Source: Thalassotalea euphylliae
GTDB taxonomy: Bacteria > Pseudomonadota > Gammaproteobacteria > Enterobacterales > Alteromonadaceae
Reading direction: 5' to 3'
DNA: 64,000 bases
Assembly (NCBI RefSeq): GCF_003390335.1
Contig: NZ_QUOU01000001.1
Location: 3,162,001 to 3,226,000 of the forward strand
The position numbers and the translations under genes were made by a program. Under the pieces are notes generated by a model. It was given only the letters and a program-made list of their open reading frames with translations. It had not been told where the DNA came from and did not search any database. This document shows, piece after piece, positions 17,822 to 27,043 of the stretch (positions within the stretch are counted from its first letter, which is position 1; the number at the start of each line of letters is the position of its first letter).

Positions 17822-18121
17822 ATGGGCGATATTTATTTACTGTTGGGGATTTTCTTAATTGGCTGGTATTTTTGGTACTTGCGAAAAGTCGCTGAAATCG
17901 CCAAAGTGCACGCCAAGCGCCACTGTGAACAGCAGGGCTTACAGTTAATTTCTGTATTCCGTAAAAGTGCACTGCCCCGCTTTAATAAACGCCAAGGCTT
18001 TTATATTCGCAGTCTCTTTGATTTTGAATTTAGTGGTGATGGCGAATCCAGTGCAACTGGCACCATGGAGCTATACGGCTTAAAACTTAACGCCGTTGAT
18101 ATGCCAGCTTATCGAATATAG
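17822..18121 (+). CDS. DUF3301 family membrane-anchored protein
   Basis: A 99-residue protein with one N-terminal membrane segment (IYLLLGIFLIGWYFWYL) and a small cytoplasmic domain: HCEQQGLQLISVFRKSALPR, then GFYIRSLFDFEFSGDGE. This is the DUF3301 pattern. It probably forms an operon with the DUF3549 gene. Function unknown. A terminator-like hairpin follows. Confidence 0.82.
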   Translation: MGDIYLLLGIFLIGWYFWYLRKVAEIAKVHAKRHCEQQGLQLISVFRKSALPRFNKRQGFYIRSLFDFEFSGDGESSATGTMELYGLKLNAVDMPAYRI

Positions 18122-18163
18122 TTTGCCAATTTACTTTTCGCATTTCTTTAACAGCACGAAAAA

Positions 18164-18203
18164 AGCGAAAGCCTGCATATGCCGACTTTCGCTGTTTAAT
18201 TTT
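18164..18203. terminator. terminator between DUF3301 gene and mmsA
   Basis: Arms AGCGAAAG (18164-18171) and CTTTCGCT (18186-18193), flanked by an A-run and by T-rich sequence. It lies between two convergent genes and can serve both. Confidence 0.65.
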
Positions 18204-18242
18204 TGCTTTTTGTTTTTTACTTTTTGATTTAGACAATAAATC

Positions 18243-19745
18243 CTATTTCAAACTGATGGTGGTATGTACCTCTGCACCATCTTGATGATCCGGTTCAAAC
18301 CAACGCGCGGTGACTGATTTAGTTTGCGTCCAAAAGCTAATCACTTGCTTGCCGTTCGGCCCTAAGTCGCCCAACTTTGAGCCACGAGAACCGGTAAAGC
18401 TAAAGTAAGCGACAGGCACCGGAATTGGTACGTTAATGCCCACTTGGCCCACATCTATCTCATTTTCAAACTTACGGGCGTACCAACCACTTGAGGTAAA
18501 GATTGACGTGCCATTACCATTGGGGTTGGCATTGATAATCGCGATGGCGTCATCAAGCGTTTCCGCCTCTAGCACACAAAGCGCTGGGCCAAAAATTTCT
18601 TGTGTGTAAATGTCCATGTCTGTTTTCACCTTGGCAAACATGGTTGGGCCAACAAAATTACCTTGCTCGTAGCCCTTAACAACACAATCACGGCCATCAA
18701 CGAGTAGTTCAGCCCCTTGCTCAACACCTGAGTCGAGCAATCGCAAAATACGCGCTTTTGCTTGCGGTGAGACCACAGGGCCGAGATCCGCATCGCGCTG
18801 CGAGCCTGGCCCTACTTTTAAGGCTTTGGCACGCTCTGCTATTTCAGGTAACCAGTTGCGCGCTTCCCCGACTAATATCGTTACCGGGTTGGCCATACAG
18901 CGCTGCCCAGCTGCGCCAAAGGCTGAGCCTAATAAATCGTTAATCGCTCTATCTTTATTGGCATCGGGCATGATCACCATATGATTTTTAGCGCCCATCA
19001 TCGCTTGCGCGCGTTTACCGTGTTGGCTGGCATGGTTATAAACATGAGTACCAACGTGCGTTGATCCAATAAAAGAAACCGCTTTAACGTCTTGATGCTC
19101 TAACAATGCATCCACCACTTCTGGGCCACCATGGACAACATTAATCACGCCAGCGGGAATACATGCTTCCATCGCTAACTCAACAAAGCGGATAGTTGAT
19201 GATGGGTCTTGCTCAGATGGTTTAAGCACAAAGGTATTGCCACATGCAATCGCTGGCGGAAACATAAACGCTGGTAGCATAACCGGGAAGTTAAACGCAG
19301 TAATACCAACACCAACACCGAGTGGCTTATTCAGTGTGTACGTATCCACACCTGTTGCTGAGTTATTGGCCATCTCACCAAGCTGTAACCGCGTAATCGC
19401 ACAGGCATTTTCAACCGCCTCTAACGCTCTACCGACTTCACCTTCTGCATCGGGTAAGGTTTTACCGTGTTCGAGCGTGATAAGTTCTGCAATTTCACTG
19501 GTGTGCTCACGCACCAACTCTTGAAAACGCACCATAATGCGCATGCGATTTGTCAGCGAGACTTGTGACCAAGACTGAAATGCTGCTTTGGCACTGGCCA
19601 CCGCTGCGGCGACTTCATCGGCTGTCGCCATTGGCACTTGTGCAACCACTTCTTGGGTTGCGGGATTGAGCACATCTAACCAAGTATCGGTGGCAGATTG
19701 CACTTGCTCACCGCCAATAATCAAAGGAATTTTTTTCACTGTCAT
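18243..19745 (-). CDS. mmsA: CoA-acylating methylmalonate-semialdehyde dehydrogenase
   Basis: Oxidises methylmalonate or malonate semialdehyde to propionyl- or acetyl-CoA in valine and inositol breakdown. About 500 residues. Family motifs include FNFPVMLPAFMFPPAIACGN, LKPSEQDPS, SFIGSTHVGTHVY and the catalytic-cysteine region FGAAGQRCMA near residue 280. The C-terminal INVPIPVPVAYFSFTGSRGS is diagnostic of the MmsA subgroup. The ATG at 19745 was preferred over a TTG at 19757. The divergent LysR gene is its probable regulator. The usual mmsB and acyl-CoA dehydrogenase neighbours are absent here. Confidence 0.95.
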   Translation of the reverse strand: MTVKKIPLIIGGEQVQSATDTWLDVLNPATQEVVAQVPMATADEVAAAVASAKAAFQSWSQVSLTNRMRIMVRFQELVREHTSEIAELITLEHGKTLPDAEGEVGRALEAVENACAITRLQLGEMANNSATGVDTYTLNKPLGVGVGITAFNFPVMLPAFMFPPAIACGNTFVLKPSEQDPSSTIRFVELAMEACIPAGVINVVHGGPEVVDALLEHQDVKAVSFIGSTHVGTHVYNHASQHGKRAQAMMGAKNHMVIMPDANKDRAINDLLGSAFGAAGQRCMANPVTILVGEARNWLPEIAERAKALKVGPGSQRDADLGPVVSPQAKARILRLLDSGVEQGAELLVDGRDCVVKGYEQGNFVGPTMFAKVKTDMDIYTQEIFGPALCVLEAETLDDAIAIINANPNGNGTSIFTSSGWYARKFENEIDVGQVGINVPIPVPVAYFSFTGSRGSKLGDLGPNGKQVISFWTQTKSVTARWFEPDHQDGAEVHTTISLK

Positions 19746-19956
19746 AACTGCTCTCAAGGTAAGATCATATTTGCACTAAGTTCCTTTTGTATTAAGTCAC
19801 ATAGGCGAATACGGTAAGTCATCACACTACGTTAGACGCTCGCGTGAAAAGCCACAACAAGCACAAATGCAATATAGCTTGCATTTTTGCAAAAAACAGC
19901 AATTCGTTCCTATAATAGCTGCGGTTAATGTTAAGCCGTGAGCGAGGCAGTAAGTT

Positions 19957-20856
19957 ATGAACTGGGAAGATTTACGCATATTTTTAGAAGTGTCACGTGC
20001 CGAGCGCTTGTCAGTTGCAGCTCGTCGCTTGCGTATTGATGCGTCTACTGTTTCGAGGCGCTTACACCAACTGGAAACTAGCTTGTCAGCGCAGTTGTTT
20101 GAGCGCACGACAAACGGCCATAAGCTGACGGAGGACGGCCAACGGCTCGTTGTTAGAGCCACTAAAATGGAGCAAGATGCGACATTGGCCTATGAACAAA
20201 TTGCACTGCACAATACCAGTGAACAAGGTACCGTTCGCATTGGTGCGACCGAAGCGTTTGGCAATCACTTTATCGCCCCGAATTTAGCTGAGCTGCACCG
20301 CCAACACCCGAAAATTGAAATCGAACTATTGCAGTTTGCCAGAGACGTTAAAATTAGCCGAAATGAGGCAGATATCGCCATTGCCGTTGAGCAGCCCAAA
20401 GGCACCTCAATGATCGTCACTAAACTGACCGATTATCAGCTCCAAATTTATGGGGCACGAGCGCATCAAGCGCGATACGCCAAAGTATCGCTGCCAACAT
20501 TAGCGAACCTGCCATGGGTGAGCTATGTTGACAATTTGCTCTTTACCGAGCAGCTTAGCTACTTAAACGAAGTCTCAGAAAACATCGCGCCACTATTTCG
20601 CAGTACCAGTATTATCAGCCAATACAGTGCGATTAAGTCAGGGTTAGGGGTTGGTATTCTGCCCTGCTTTTTGGCAGAGCAAGACAGAGATCTCGTTAAA
20701 CTGCTGCCAGACGAGGTGACGATCACCCGCAGCTTATGGCTGACGACTCACCCAGAGTTAAAGCGACTCACACGGGTCGCCACTGTGTGGGAATACTTAA
20801 AACAATTAACACAAACGCAGCAGCAGCTCTTGATCCCCGCTCAGAGCCTGCTTTAA
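19957..20856 (+). CDS. LysR-family transcriptional regulator
   Basis: A 299-residue regulator. The N-terminal winged helix-turn-helix is residues 1-60 (WEDLRIFLEVSRAERLSVAA, then IDASTVSRRLHQLE). A type 2 periplasmic-binding-like effector domain follows (VRIGATEAFGNHFIAPNLAEL). It is divergent from mmsA with about 210 bp between the starts, the normal layout for a LysR regulator and its target, so control of mmsA by a valine-breakdown intermediate is likely. The effector is unknown. Confidence 0.9.
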   Translation: MNWEDLRIFLEVSRAERLSVAARRLRIDASTVSRRLHQLETSLSAQLFERTTNGHKLTEDGQRLVVRATKMEQDATLAYEQIALHNTSEQGTVRIGATEAFGNHFIAPNLAELHRQHPKIEIELLQFARDVKISRNEADIAIAVEQPKGTSMIVTKLTDYQLQIYGARAHQARYAKVSLPTLANLPWVSYVDNLLFTEQLSYLNEVSENIAPLFRSTSIISQYSAIKSGLGVGILPCFLAEQDRDLVKLLPDEVTITRSLWLTTHPELKRLTRVATVWEYLKQLTQTQQQLLIPAQSLL

Positions 20857-20858
20857 CC

Positions 20859-21374
20859 TCAGTCTAGTTGAAATACCGTCACATCATCACCAAATGCCTT
20901 TGCCACCAAAGTGGCTTGCGTTGGCTTAAAGCCCAAGGTTAACAAAAGCTGCTGCGAGGCGAAGTTACCTTTGCTGATCACTGCCAACAACGGACGTATA
21001 TGTGAAAAATAACGGATAACCGCTTGCGCGGCTTCTAGGGTATAACCTTGTCGGTAATATGGCGGCAATAACGCATAGCCGATATCTGGGCACGGCATAT
21101 TATCGCGTTGCAATAAACCGCAAAGGCCAACGACGTCTGTCTGACTGCTTTTTGTGGTCAAAGCAGCACGGCGCTCCATTGCTAACATGCTAAAACCATG
21201 TGTTTGATGGCAAAGCATTGGCCCCTGTTCCAGATAGTCAATCGCATCAGCTTGAGTGCGAATACCTTTGTCGCCGACGTGACGAATAAAATCTGGCTGA
21301 TTGAAAATATCAATAATGAATTGCCAATCACCCCGCGTTAGCGGCCTTAGCGTTAATCTATCGGTTGTGATCAC
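20859..21374 (-). CDS. GNAT-family N-acetyltransferase
   Basis: A 171-residue acetyltransferase of the RimJ/RimL type. It opens TTDRLTLRPLTRGDWQFI and contains DIGYALLPPYYRQGYTLEAA, the acetyl-CoA-binding motif with its downstream helix. It overlaps the end of tapT by 4 bp, so the two are translationally coupled. Substrate unknown: a ribosomal protein, other protein or small amine is possible. Confidence 0.85.
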   Translation of the reverse strand: MITTDRLTLRPLTRGDWQFIIDIFNQPDFIRHVGDKGIRTQADAIDYLEQGPMLCHQTHGFSMLAMERRAALTTKSSQTDVVGLCGLLQRDNMPCPDIGYALLPPYYRQGYTLEAAQAVIRYFSHIRPLLAVISKGNFASQQLLLTLGFKPTQATLVAKAFGDDVTVFQLD

Positions 21375-22141
21375 TCCTTTGCCTCTGACTGCTGCGCTCT
21401 GCGAGCAAGGTACGCTTGATAGCGCGCTTGGGCATCACTTCGCCCTTGATTGCGCTGGCAGACACTTTTTTGGTATTGAAAATTAAATAAATCAAACCAC
21501 AAAAATAAATGCTGCGCAGCCTTTGCTTCGCCGTTTAGCGCTAAAACCTGCGCGGCAACTTGCGCCGTCGAAAACTGATTTTCCACTTCGGCTTCGCGAA
21601 TATAATTGCCCATTTGCTCATCACTCGCGCCGGTAATACTCAACACCGGAAACTTATCTAGGTACGGGCTTTTACGAAACATTCGCTTTGCCTCCCGCCA
21701 GCTACCATCGAGTAAAATAAACAAGGGTGTTTTACCTTGCGTAAACTCACTTTGAGTAAGATCAGGCATTTGGTTAATAAGCACAGTTCTAGGCTCAGCG
21801 GCATACTGGGCAGGAAAAATCACAACAGGGAAATATTGAGGGTCAGCAAGCAGCTTGAGTAGTGCTGGGTTTGGCTCAGTACGTGACCAGATAAACGCCT
21901 GAGTATTTGGCACAACATCAGCGATTAAGCGAGCGGTATTACTCGGTTTAAGCACTTCCGCGTCATGCATCATGATCACAAAGTTAGCCTCTGTAGTTGC
22001 TGATGTCCGCAACGCACATATACAGTTAACCTCGGCCAACTGACAACGCTCGCAGCGCTGAACTTTTTTACCACGTGCGTTAAACGGTTTAGTGCTAATA
22101 CTCTTACGATAGCAGTAAAGCTGCTGTACGGAATGATTCAT
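21371..22141 (-). CDS. tapT: DTW-domain tRNA aminocarboxypropyltransferase
   Basis: DTW-domain proteins of this type (E. coli TapT/YfiP) add the acp group to U47 of tRNAs using SAM. The protein has the N-terminal zinc-type cysteines (RCERCQLAEVNCICAL), the NTARLI and MHDAEVLKPS motifs, and a catalytic region LLDGSWREAKRMFRKSP. The DxTW signature is D-G-S-W here, a conservative change. The ATG at 22141 was preferred to a TTG at 22150. 256 residues. The GNAT gene is coupled downstream. Confidence 0.85.
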   Translation of the reverse strand: MNHSVQQLYCYRKSISTKPFNARGKKVQRCERCQLAEVNCICALRTSATTEANFVIMMHDAEVLKPSNTARLIADVVPNTQAFIWSRTEPNPALLKLLADPQYFPVVIFPAQYAAEPRTVLINQMPDLTQSEFTQGKTPLFILLDGSWREAKRMFRKSPYLDKFPVLSITGASDEQMGNYIREAEVENQFSTAQVAAQVLALNGEAKAAQHLFLWFDLFNFQYQKSVCQRNQGRSDAQARYQAYLARRAQQSEAKE

Positions 22142-22445
22142 AAATAACAATTTAACTTTGCTTTATATAACTTGGTTTATGTAACTTTTTTGATATTGAT
22201 AACGGCCAATTGAGCACTATGCTCGCATTTAGGCACATTGTACTGGATTTCTGTGATGTCAGTATGTAACTAAATTACTGTCAAGCGCTACCTAGTCCAG
22301 CATGCAAAGACTTACAGCTGTTAACATGCGAAAAACTACCAGCTTATAGCTACCAAAATTACTTTCTGTTCAGCTAGCATTCATCATAATTTCAATAATT
22401 TATATTCAATTAGATAATAAGTCTGCGTTTAGTAAAGGAATAAAT

Positions 22446-22991
22446 ATGCATTTGAAAACCATCTATCTTGCGATTTTCTGTTTAATCTTGAGTGGTTGTA
22501 GCCAAATATCATTTAATGAGCGATACAAAGGCGCCAAGTGGAAAACTATTGTGATTGCGCCAATAGACAGCGAGTATGCACCGCAAGCAGAGCGTTCACT
22601 AGAGCACGCTTTGGCTGTATCTTCACAAATTAATATAGTGCCAGCCGCACAAGTGAATCGCATGATTAAAGCTCAAGGTCTTGCGCAAGATTACAAGAAC
22701 TCACCAGTAGAAACCGTAATTACCATTGCCAATACACTCGGCGCAGAGGGGATCATTTTCACCGAAGTCTCTTATCACTCACCGAAAACAAGACGTGCAA
22801 GTGGGTTTGAAAACAACAGTGCTCATGTATTTGTTCGATTGATGGATAGCCAAAATCAAGCCATTGTTGCTACCAGCCATCAAGCTGATTCATCAATTTT
22901 CCAGCAGCCTGCCGCTATTATTGAAAAAAACCTCAATTATTCCATTGCAGAGATTCAAGCCGCCATAGCGTTTATCCAAGTTCATCCTTGA
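22446..22991 (+). CDS. predicted lipoprotein, function unknown
   Basis: A 181-residue protein with lipobox LSGC (Cys 18). The mature domain begins KWKTIVIAPIDSEYAPQAER and continues with IVPAAQVNRMIKAQGLAQ and ANTLGAEGIIFTEVSY. This order (strand, helix, strand with a "which lipoprotein is this value" pattern) resembles the nucleotide-binding-like fold of CsgG or LpoB-type outer-membrane lipoproteins. That fold assignment is inference. It is followed by a hairpin terminator. The roughly 300 bp before it (22151-22445) hold nothing recognisable. Confidence 0.6.
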   Translation: MHLKTIYLAIFCLILSGCSQISFNERYKGAKWKTIVIAPIDSEYAPQAERSLEHALAVSSQINIVPAAQVNRMIKAQGLAQDYKNSPVETVITIANTLGAEGIIFTEVSYHSPKTRRASGFENNSAHVFVRLMDSQNQAIVATSHQADSSIFQQPAAIIEKNLNYSIAEIQAAIAFIQVHP

Positions 22992-23001
22992 ACTAATGTT
23001 G

Positions 23002-23044
23002 TCAGGCTTGATGCGAGCTTCGCACGCAAGCCTGATGACTTTTA
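23002..23044 (+). terminator. terminator after lipoprotein gene
   Basis: Arms TCAGGCTTG (23002-23010) and CAAGCCTGA (23027-23035) with an inner TGCGA/TCGCA stem, followed by a short T-run. A triple CAATAGCTT-like tandem repeat follows at about 23050-23078. Confidence 0.75.
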
Positions 23045-23086
23045 AATAGACTCAATAGCTTCAATAGCTTCAATAGCCGCTTAATT

Positions 23087-23881
23087 TCAAGCCTTGTGAG
23101 CGCTTTTAGTTGTAACGGTTAACAAGTCAAACTCAGCGAGTTCGTCAATTTCCGAGCGTAAGACTTCTTCCGCCTGGTCAATGAGATGAATTGATTGGCA
23201 CAGTGTATCCGCTTTAGCCTCAAGTAATGCTGCTCGCGCTTCCATTTGCTGTTCTATATCTGAGCCGAAATTTTCCATTCTTGCTTCAAATGCTTCCATA
23301 TCGCCGCCAGCAAATAACATTTCCTGACCCACTGCAATGAGTAAACTGCCAAGTGACTCTTGAATTGCCGTTTCGATTGTCTCTTCAACGCGCTGCTCAA
23401 AGTCTTCGCCTAAAAAGTCTTCACCAATCACACCGTTTTCGTCAAAATTAATACCTTGCTCTAACGACAAGTGATTATCCAACTCGTTACTCAACAGCTC
23501 TAATTCACGCGTTAACTTGCTACCAAGGTTGTTACCCTCTCCCAGTAGCTCGTTAAACGCCAAGTTAACGCCCTCTGTCGCTAAGGCAATGCCTTCAATG
23601 GCAATACTTTTTACTTGAGGCACTACAGCGCGAATACTTGCCGCATAGTCAGCAACTAGCGCTTGCTGATCAGCCGCCAAATAAACCTCATTGTCAGCAA
23701 CAATCAAGGTGTCCTTGCCGACGATTTTGTATAGCGTTTTATCGTGCTTAGTAAATTCAATGACTTGATGATTAATGTGCATGCCTGAATTCAAATTTAC
23801 ATCACATGAATCTGTGTTGAAATCGTGTGCCCAAACGGATGTTGACATCATGGTCACTAGAGCTGCTGCAAATTTTTTCAT
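23087..23881 (-). CDS. DUF2884 (YggN-like) periplasmic protein
   Basis: A 264-residue exported protein with a signal peptide (residues 1-18, cleavage after VWA). The mature part starts SCDVNLNSGMHINHQVIEF, the conserved opening of the YggN/DUF2884 family, and is then largely acidic and helical (GEDFLGEDFEQRVEETIETA). A late LCQSIHLIDQAEEVL segment with a Cys is also family-like. Function unknown. Confidence 0.85.
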   Translation of the reverse strand: MKKFAAALVTMMSTSVWAHDFNTDSCDVNLNSGMHINHQVIEFTKHDKTLYKIVGKDTLIVADNEVYLAADQQALVADYAASIRAVVPQVKSIAIEGIALATEGVNLAFNELLGEGNNLGSKLTRELELLSNELDNHLSLEQGINFDENGVIGEDFLGEDFEQRVEETIETAIQESLGSLLIAVGQEMLFAGGDMEAFEARMENFGSDIEQQMEARAALLEAKADTLCQSIHLIDQAEEVLRSEIDELAEFDLLTVTTKSAHKA

Positions 23882-24152
23882 TATTCTGTCCTTACATGAA
23901 CGCTACATGTTTGATTATTTGAGTGGTTAATTGCGAGCAAGCCCTATCGCTTGCTTGATAACCTTTGATATCAAATCTAGTGCCAAAATATTTTTCAAAT
24001 TAAAACAAAGAGTTAATAAAAGCAGCAATGTTCATAGCACAACAAATTCGTAATTTATCGCGAACTTGGCTAATTATTAGTGGTTTTAAAAATCTAATTA
24101 AGTTTGGGGCGAAATCTTTACGTTATTTCAAATCAATAACGACATAACGACG

Positions 24153-24426
24153 ATGCCTACGGGTTACGCTAACAAACCTAATGACATGGGATTTAAGCGG
24201 CGCACAAGCACCAAGCAGTATTCCAGCAGGAAGTTGATATATATCCATTACTCGCGCCAGTTTCATTTTTCCTTACAGCCTTTAGCACGCAATTAAAGTA
24301 CTTGCTGACAAAATCGCAACAGAGCATAACAAGCTAATTGGCAGCGCCAAAGATTTAGGCTCTACCGGAGTCTTCATTGCGCTAAGCTGATCGATTTGGG
24401 TTTTAGCCGAACCGTTTTGGCTCTAG
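24153..24426 (+). pseudogene. dgkA: decayed diacylglycerol kinase gene
   Basis: Three pieces of a DgkA-type membrane lipid kinase can be read on the plus strand in different frames. The N-terminal piece ANKPNDMGFKR is at 24168-24200. A middle piece, AVFQQEVDIYPLLAPVSFFL, is at about 24215-24275. The C-terminal piece, beginning HAIKVLADKIATEHNKLIGS and continuing AKDLGSTGVFIALS, is at 24286-24387 and is interrupted by TGA. Intact DgkA has about 120 residues. Here roughly 15-20 residues are missing at each of two junctions and the frame shifts, so it cannot make the enzyme. It lies between the DUF2884 gene and the MATE gene. Confidence 0.8.
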
Positions 24427-24440
24427 CCGTTTTACTCAAC

Positions 24441-25796
24441 TTAATGGGCTTGAGCGGATAGATTACGCATCCATTTCTTCGAAAATGTTCGCCAACTAAA
24501 CAAGGTTAATTTAACAACTTCTTCACTGTAGGCGGCCATAGCGACCCAGATTAACGGAAGCTGCCAAATAGTTGCGGCCACGAAGGTAAGTGGAATACTG
24601 ACCACCCACAAGCCAAAGATATCAGTGATCATACAAAATTTGTTGTCGCCACCCGCGCGTATCACGCCTAAGGCGAGTGTCATATTGCATACTTTTAGCC
24701 AAGCCCCTAACGCGATGAGCATAAATACTTGATGAGCCGTTGCTAACGTTTGTGCCGACATATTCTCATACGGACTAAAGATTAAACCTTCAAGCAGCAA
24801 CGCGGCCCCACCAAGGCCTACGGCAACCAAAGGGCATATAAAGAAAAAGGATTTCGCCACTTGCCAAGCTTGCGCGAAGGCATCAGCGCCCAGTTTTTGA
24901 CCAACCATAATAGAGCACGCGGATGCCAAGCCAAAAAAGATTGAGAGAAATATGCCCTCTATCGGTGAGAGCAAACTCATGACCGCTAATGCTTCTGTTC
25001 CCAATTGACCGTATATGAGTTGATAAACAAAGGTGCCAATAGACCAAATACCAAAACTGACCATCATCGGCCATATCAGCTGAAACAGCTGTGACCAAGC
25101 ACTGCGATTAGCCAACAGCGACAAATCGCCAGCTTTCGGTGCCAACAAGTGACGATGCTTAATCAAAAACGCCCAAATGATAACAAAGTGAAGTGCACGC
25201 GATAGTAACGTCGCCCAAGCGGCTCCCTCAACTCCCAATGCGGGAATGCCAAAGCCACCATTAATCAACCAGTAATTCAGCACAATATTAATGACAATCG
25301 CAACGAAACTAAACGCCAATGGCAGCTTGACTTGGCCAATGCTTCGCAGCGCGTTCTCAACAATAAGTACGAGCGCCACGAAAATTAAACTGGGCATAGT
25401 GATCCACAGATAAACTTCGCCGAGCGCAATAACTTCAAGGTCAGATGATGCCCAAAGAATTATGGTCTCAGCAAAATAAAAATTGCCAATCGCGATAGGA
25501 ATAAAAGCAAGTAGCGCGATGACTGAGGCAATTTGAATACTGCGCCGAATCTTATCACTTTTACCGGCACCAAAATATTGGGCGGCTAACACCCCCACGC
25601 CCCACGAAAGGCCCGTGGCAATAACTAAAACTACAAATTGAATGCGATTGCCCAGCCCCACAGAGGCAACCGCTGCGTTACCTAAGTGGCCAACCATCAC
25701 CACGTCAATCATGCTCAATAAGGTGACCAGCATGTTTTGCAAAGAAATAGGCCACGCCAATTTAATCGTTTGGCGTAACTGAGAAGCAGAGTTCAT
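24441..25796 (-). CDS. MATE-family multidrug efflux transporter
   Basis: A 451-residue inner-membrane protein with about 12 membrane segments in two homologous halves. It starts SASQLRQTIKLAWPISLQNM and contains SMIDVVMVGHLGNAAVASVGLG, the typical MATE N-terminal motif. The second half has the matching LLSPIEGIFLSIFFGLASACSIMVGQKLGA segment in two parts. It belongs to the NorM/DinF type, exporting cationic drugs with Na+ or H+. It appears monocistronic. The substrate is not predictable. Confidence 0.9.
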   Translation of the reverse strand: MNSASQLRQTIKLAWPISLQNMLVTLLSMIDVVMVGHLGNAAVASVGLGNRIQFVVLVIATGLSWGVGVLAAQYFGAGKSDKIRRSIQIASVIALLAFIPIAIGNFYFAETIILWASSDLEVIALGEVYLWITMPSLIFVALVLIVENALRSIGQVKLPLAFSFVAIVINIVLNYWLINGGFGIPALGVEGAAWATLLSRALHFVIIWAFLIKHRHLLAPKAGDLSLLANRSAWSQLFQLIWPMMVSFGIWSIGTFVYQLIYGQLGTEALAVMSLLSPIEGIFLSIFFGLASACSIMVGQKLGADAFAQAWQVAKSFFFICPLVAVGLGGAALLLEGLIFSPYENMSAQTLATAHQVFMLIALGAWLKVCNMTLALGVIRAGGDNKFCMITDIFGLWVVSIPLTFVAATIWQLPLIWVAMAAYSEEVVKLTLFSWRTFSKKWMRNLSAQAH

Positions 25797-25882
25797 GAAA
25801 TTAGGAGACTAAATAAATAACGGAAGAAGAATTGCGTATTTTAGCGGTAGTTAACAGTTATTGCTTGTTGAATACGTATTTA

Positions 25883-26148
25883 ATACCAATCCGCATAAAT
25901 AAATGTTCACTCAGCTTGAGATAAAACGTTTTAATGCAAGGCGCATGTTTGCTCGTCATAGTTGTTCTATTTCAAAAACATGCAACACAGTAGTAAAGCG
26001 TTTTGGCCAAGCCTTTCAGGAGCTTTTCAGCGGCACAATTACGGCGGAAAATTTTCTAGATGTAGAGCGACTATATCGGCAAAAATTTTCTTGTACTTGA
26101 ACCGCTGAAATAACTCTGAGTTGATCATATTATTATGCGGATTGGTAT
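25883..26148. mobile_element. MITE-like element with 16-bp perfect terminal inverted repeats
   Basis: The 266-bp unit begins ATACCAATCCGCATAA (25883-25898) and ends with its exact complement (26133-26148). The repeats continue imperfectly to about 33 bp (both arms reach a CTCAG). An inner TTCAGCGG/CCGCTGAA pair (about 26026 and 26102) gives a second stem. No transposase is encoded; an open frame of 65 codons inside looks non-coding. It lies between the MATE gene and a secreted-protein gene. Confidence 0.75.
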
Positions 26149-26224
26149 ATTTCCCACTATGATCTTCAGCTGGCGGCGCTTAACATATTGCGACGCTTTT
26201 GAAATAACCCAATAAGGAAACCAT

Positions 26225-26881
26225 ATGCAACTTAACTGGATAACCACTAAGCCGAAATTGAGCACACTGCTGCTCACATTTGCCCTAACCATGGGCTCAG
26301 CTGTTGCAGGAGAAAATAAACAACCGGAAGGATCAATGGTCATTCAAGAGGCCCCATTGGTTTCAACCGCCTCCCACGATGCATTTTTTGATGCAATAGC
26401 GGCATACTGCGGACAGGCTTTTGCAGGTAAGGTGACTTCTGATATTGGGGGCAACAATACGTTCAACGATAAAAAGCTCGTGATGCATGTTAGAAAGTGC
26501 GCTGAACATCAGCTACAAATCCCTTTTCATATTGGTGATGATGCATCGCGTACTTGGCTGATCACCAAAACAGGCTCTGGGCTTTCACTTAAACACGATC
26601 ATCGCCAGCCAAATGGCAACCACGATGTACAAACCATGTATGGTGGACACACCACAGATGCAGGATGGTCCGAAGTTCAATCGTTTCCAGTAGATCAGTA
26701 TTCCAAAGAGCTGTTTATTCAACAGGGTATTCCACAGTCAGCCACCAACACATGGCAAATATTTATATACCCGAACAGATTTAGCTATCGGCTGATTCGC
26801 AAAGGTCGAGAGTTTAGAGTGGATTTCGATTTGACCAAGCCAATAAATACACCACCTGCGCCATGGGGCTACGCCGATTAA
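26225..26881 (+). CDS. secreted protein of unknown function
   Basis: A 218-residue protein with a signal peptide (residues 1-28, ending SAVA-GE). The mature protein has two cysteines that could pair (near residues 61 and 95), a motif ISTASHDAFFDAIAAYCGQA-like region, a His-rich stretch SLKHDHRQPNGNHD, and a C-terminal FRVDFDLTKPINTPPAPWGY. The His/Asp cluster could bind a metal but no known family was recognised. It is convergent with the CsrB-like RNA and shares its terminator. Confidence 0.6.
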   Translation: MQLNWITTKPKLSTLLLTFALTMGSAVAGENKQPEGSMVIQEAPLVSTASHDAFFDAIAAYCGQAFAGKVTSDIGGNNTFNDKKLVMHVRKCAEHQLQIPFHIGDDASRTWLITKTGSGLSLKHDHRQPNGNHDVQTMYGGHTTDAGWSEVQSFPVDQYSKELFIQQGIPQSATNTWQIFIYPNRFSYRLIRKGREFRVDFDLTKPINTPPAPWGYAD

Positions 26882-27013
26882 CATCAACTTAATACGCAGG
26901 CTTTTATACGCCAAGCTTTATTGGAAAAGTGACTAGTAAAAATTCAGATACCCGAGTGTCGGATTTAATTTTGTGCAAATTGGTTGAATTCAAGCTTAAA
27001 TTATTTTTGACAT

Positions 27014-27043
27014 AAAAAAATGCGACTCATAGAGTCGCATTTT
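27014..27043. terminator. bidirectional terminator, 3' end of CsrB-like RNA
   Basis: Arms TGCGACTC (27021-27028) and GAGTCGCA (27032-27039) with an ATA loop. Seven As before it read as a U-tract for the minus-strand RNA, and four Ts follow on the plus strand. Confidence 0.9.

Noticed and set aside
25903..26100. 65-codon frame inside the MITE-like element
   Set aside because: It coincides with the hairpin arms and shows no protein family pattern.
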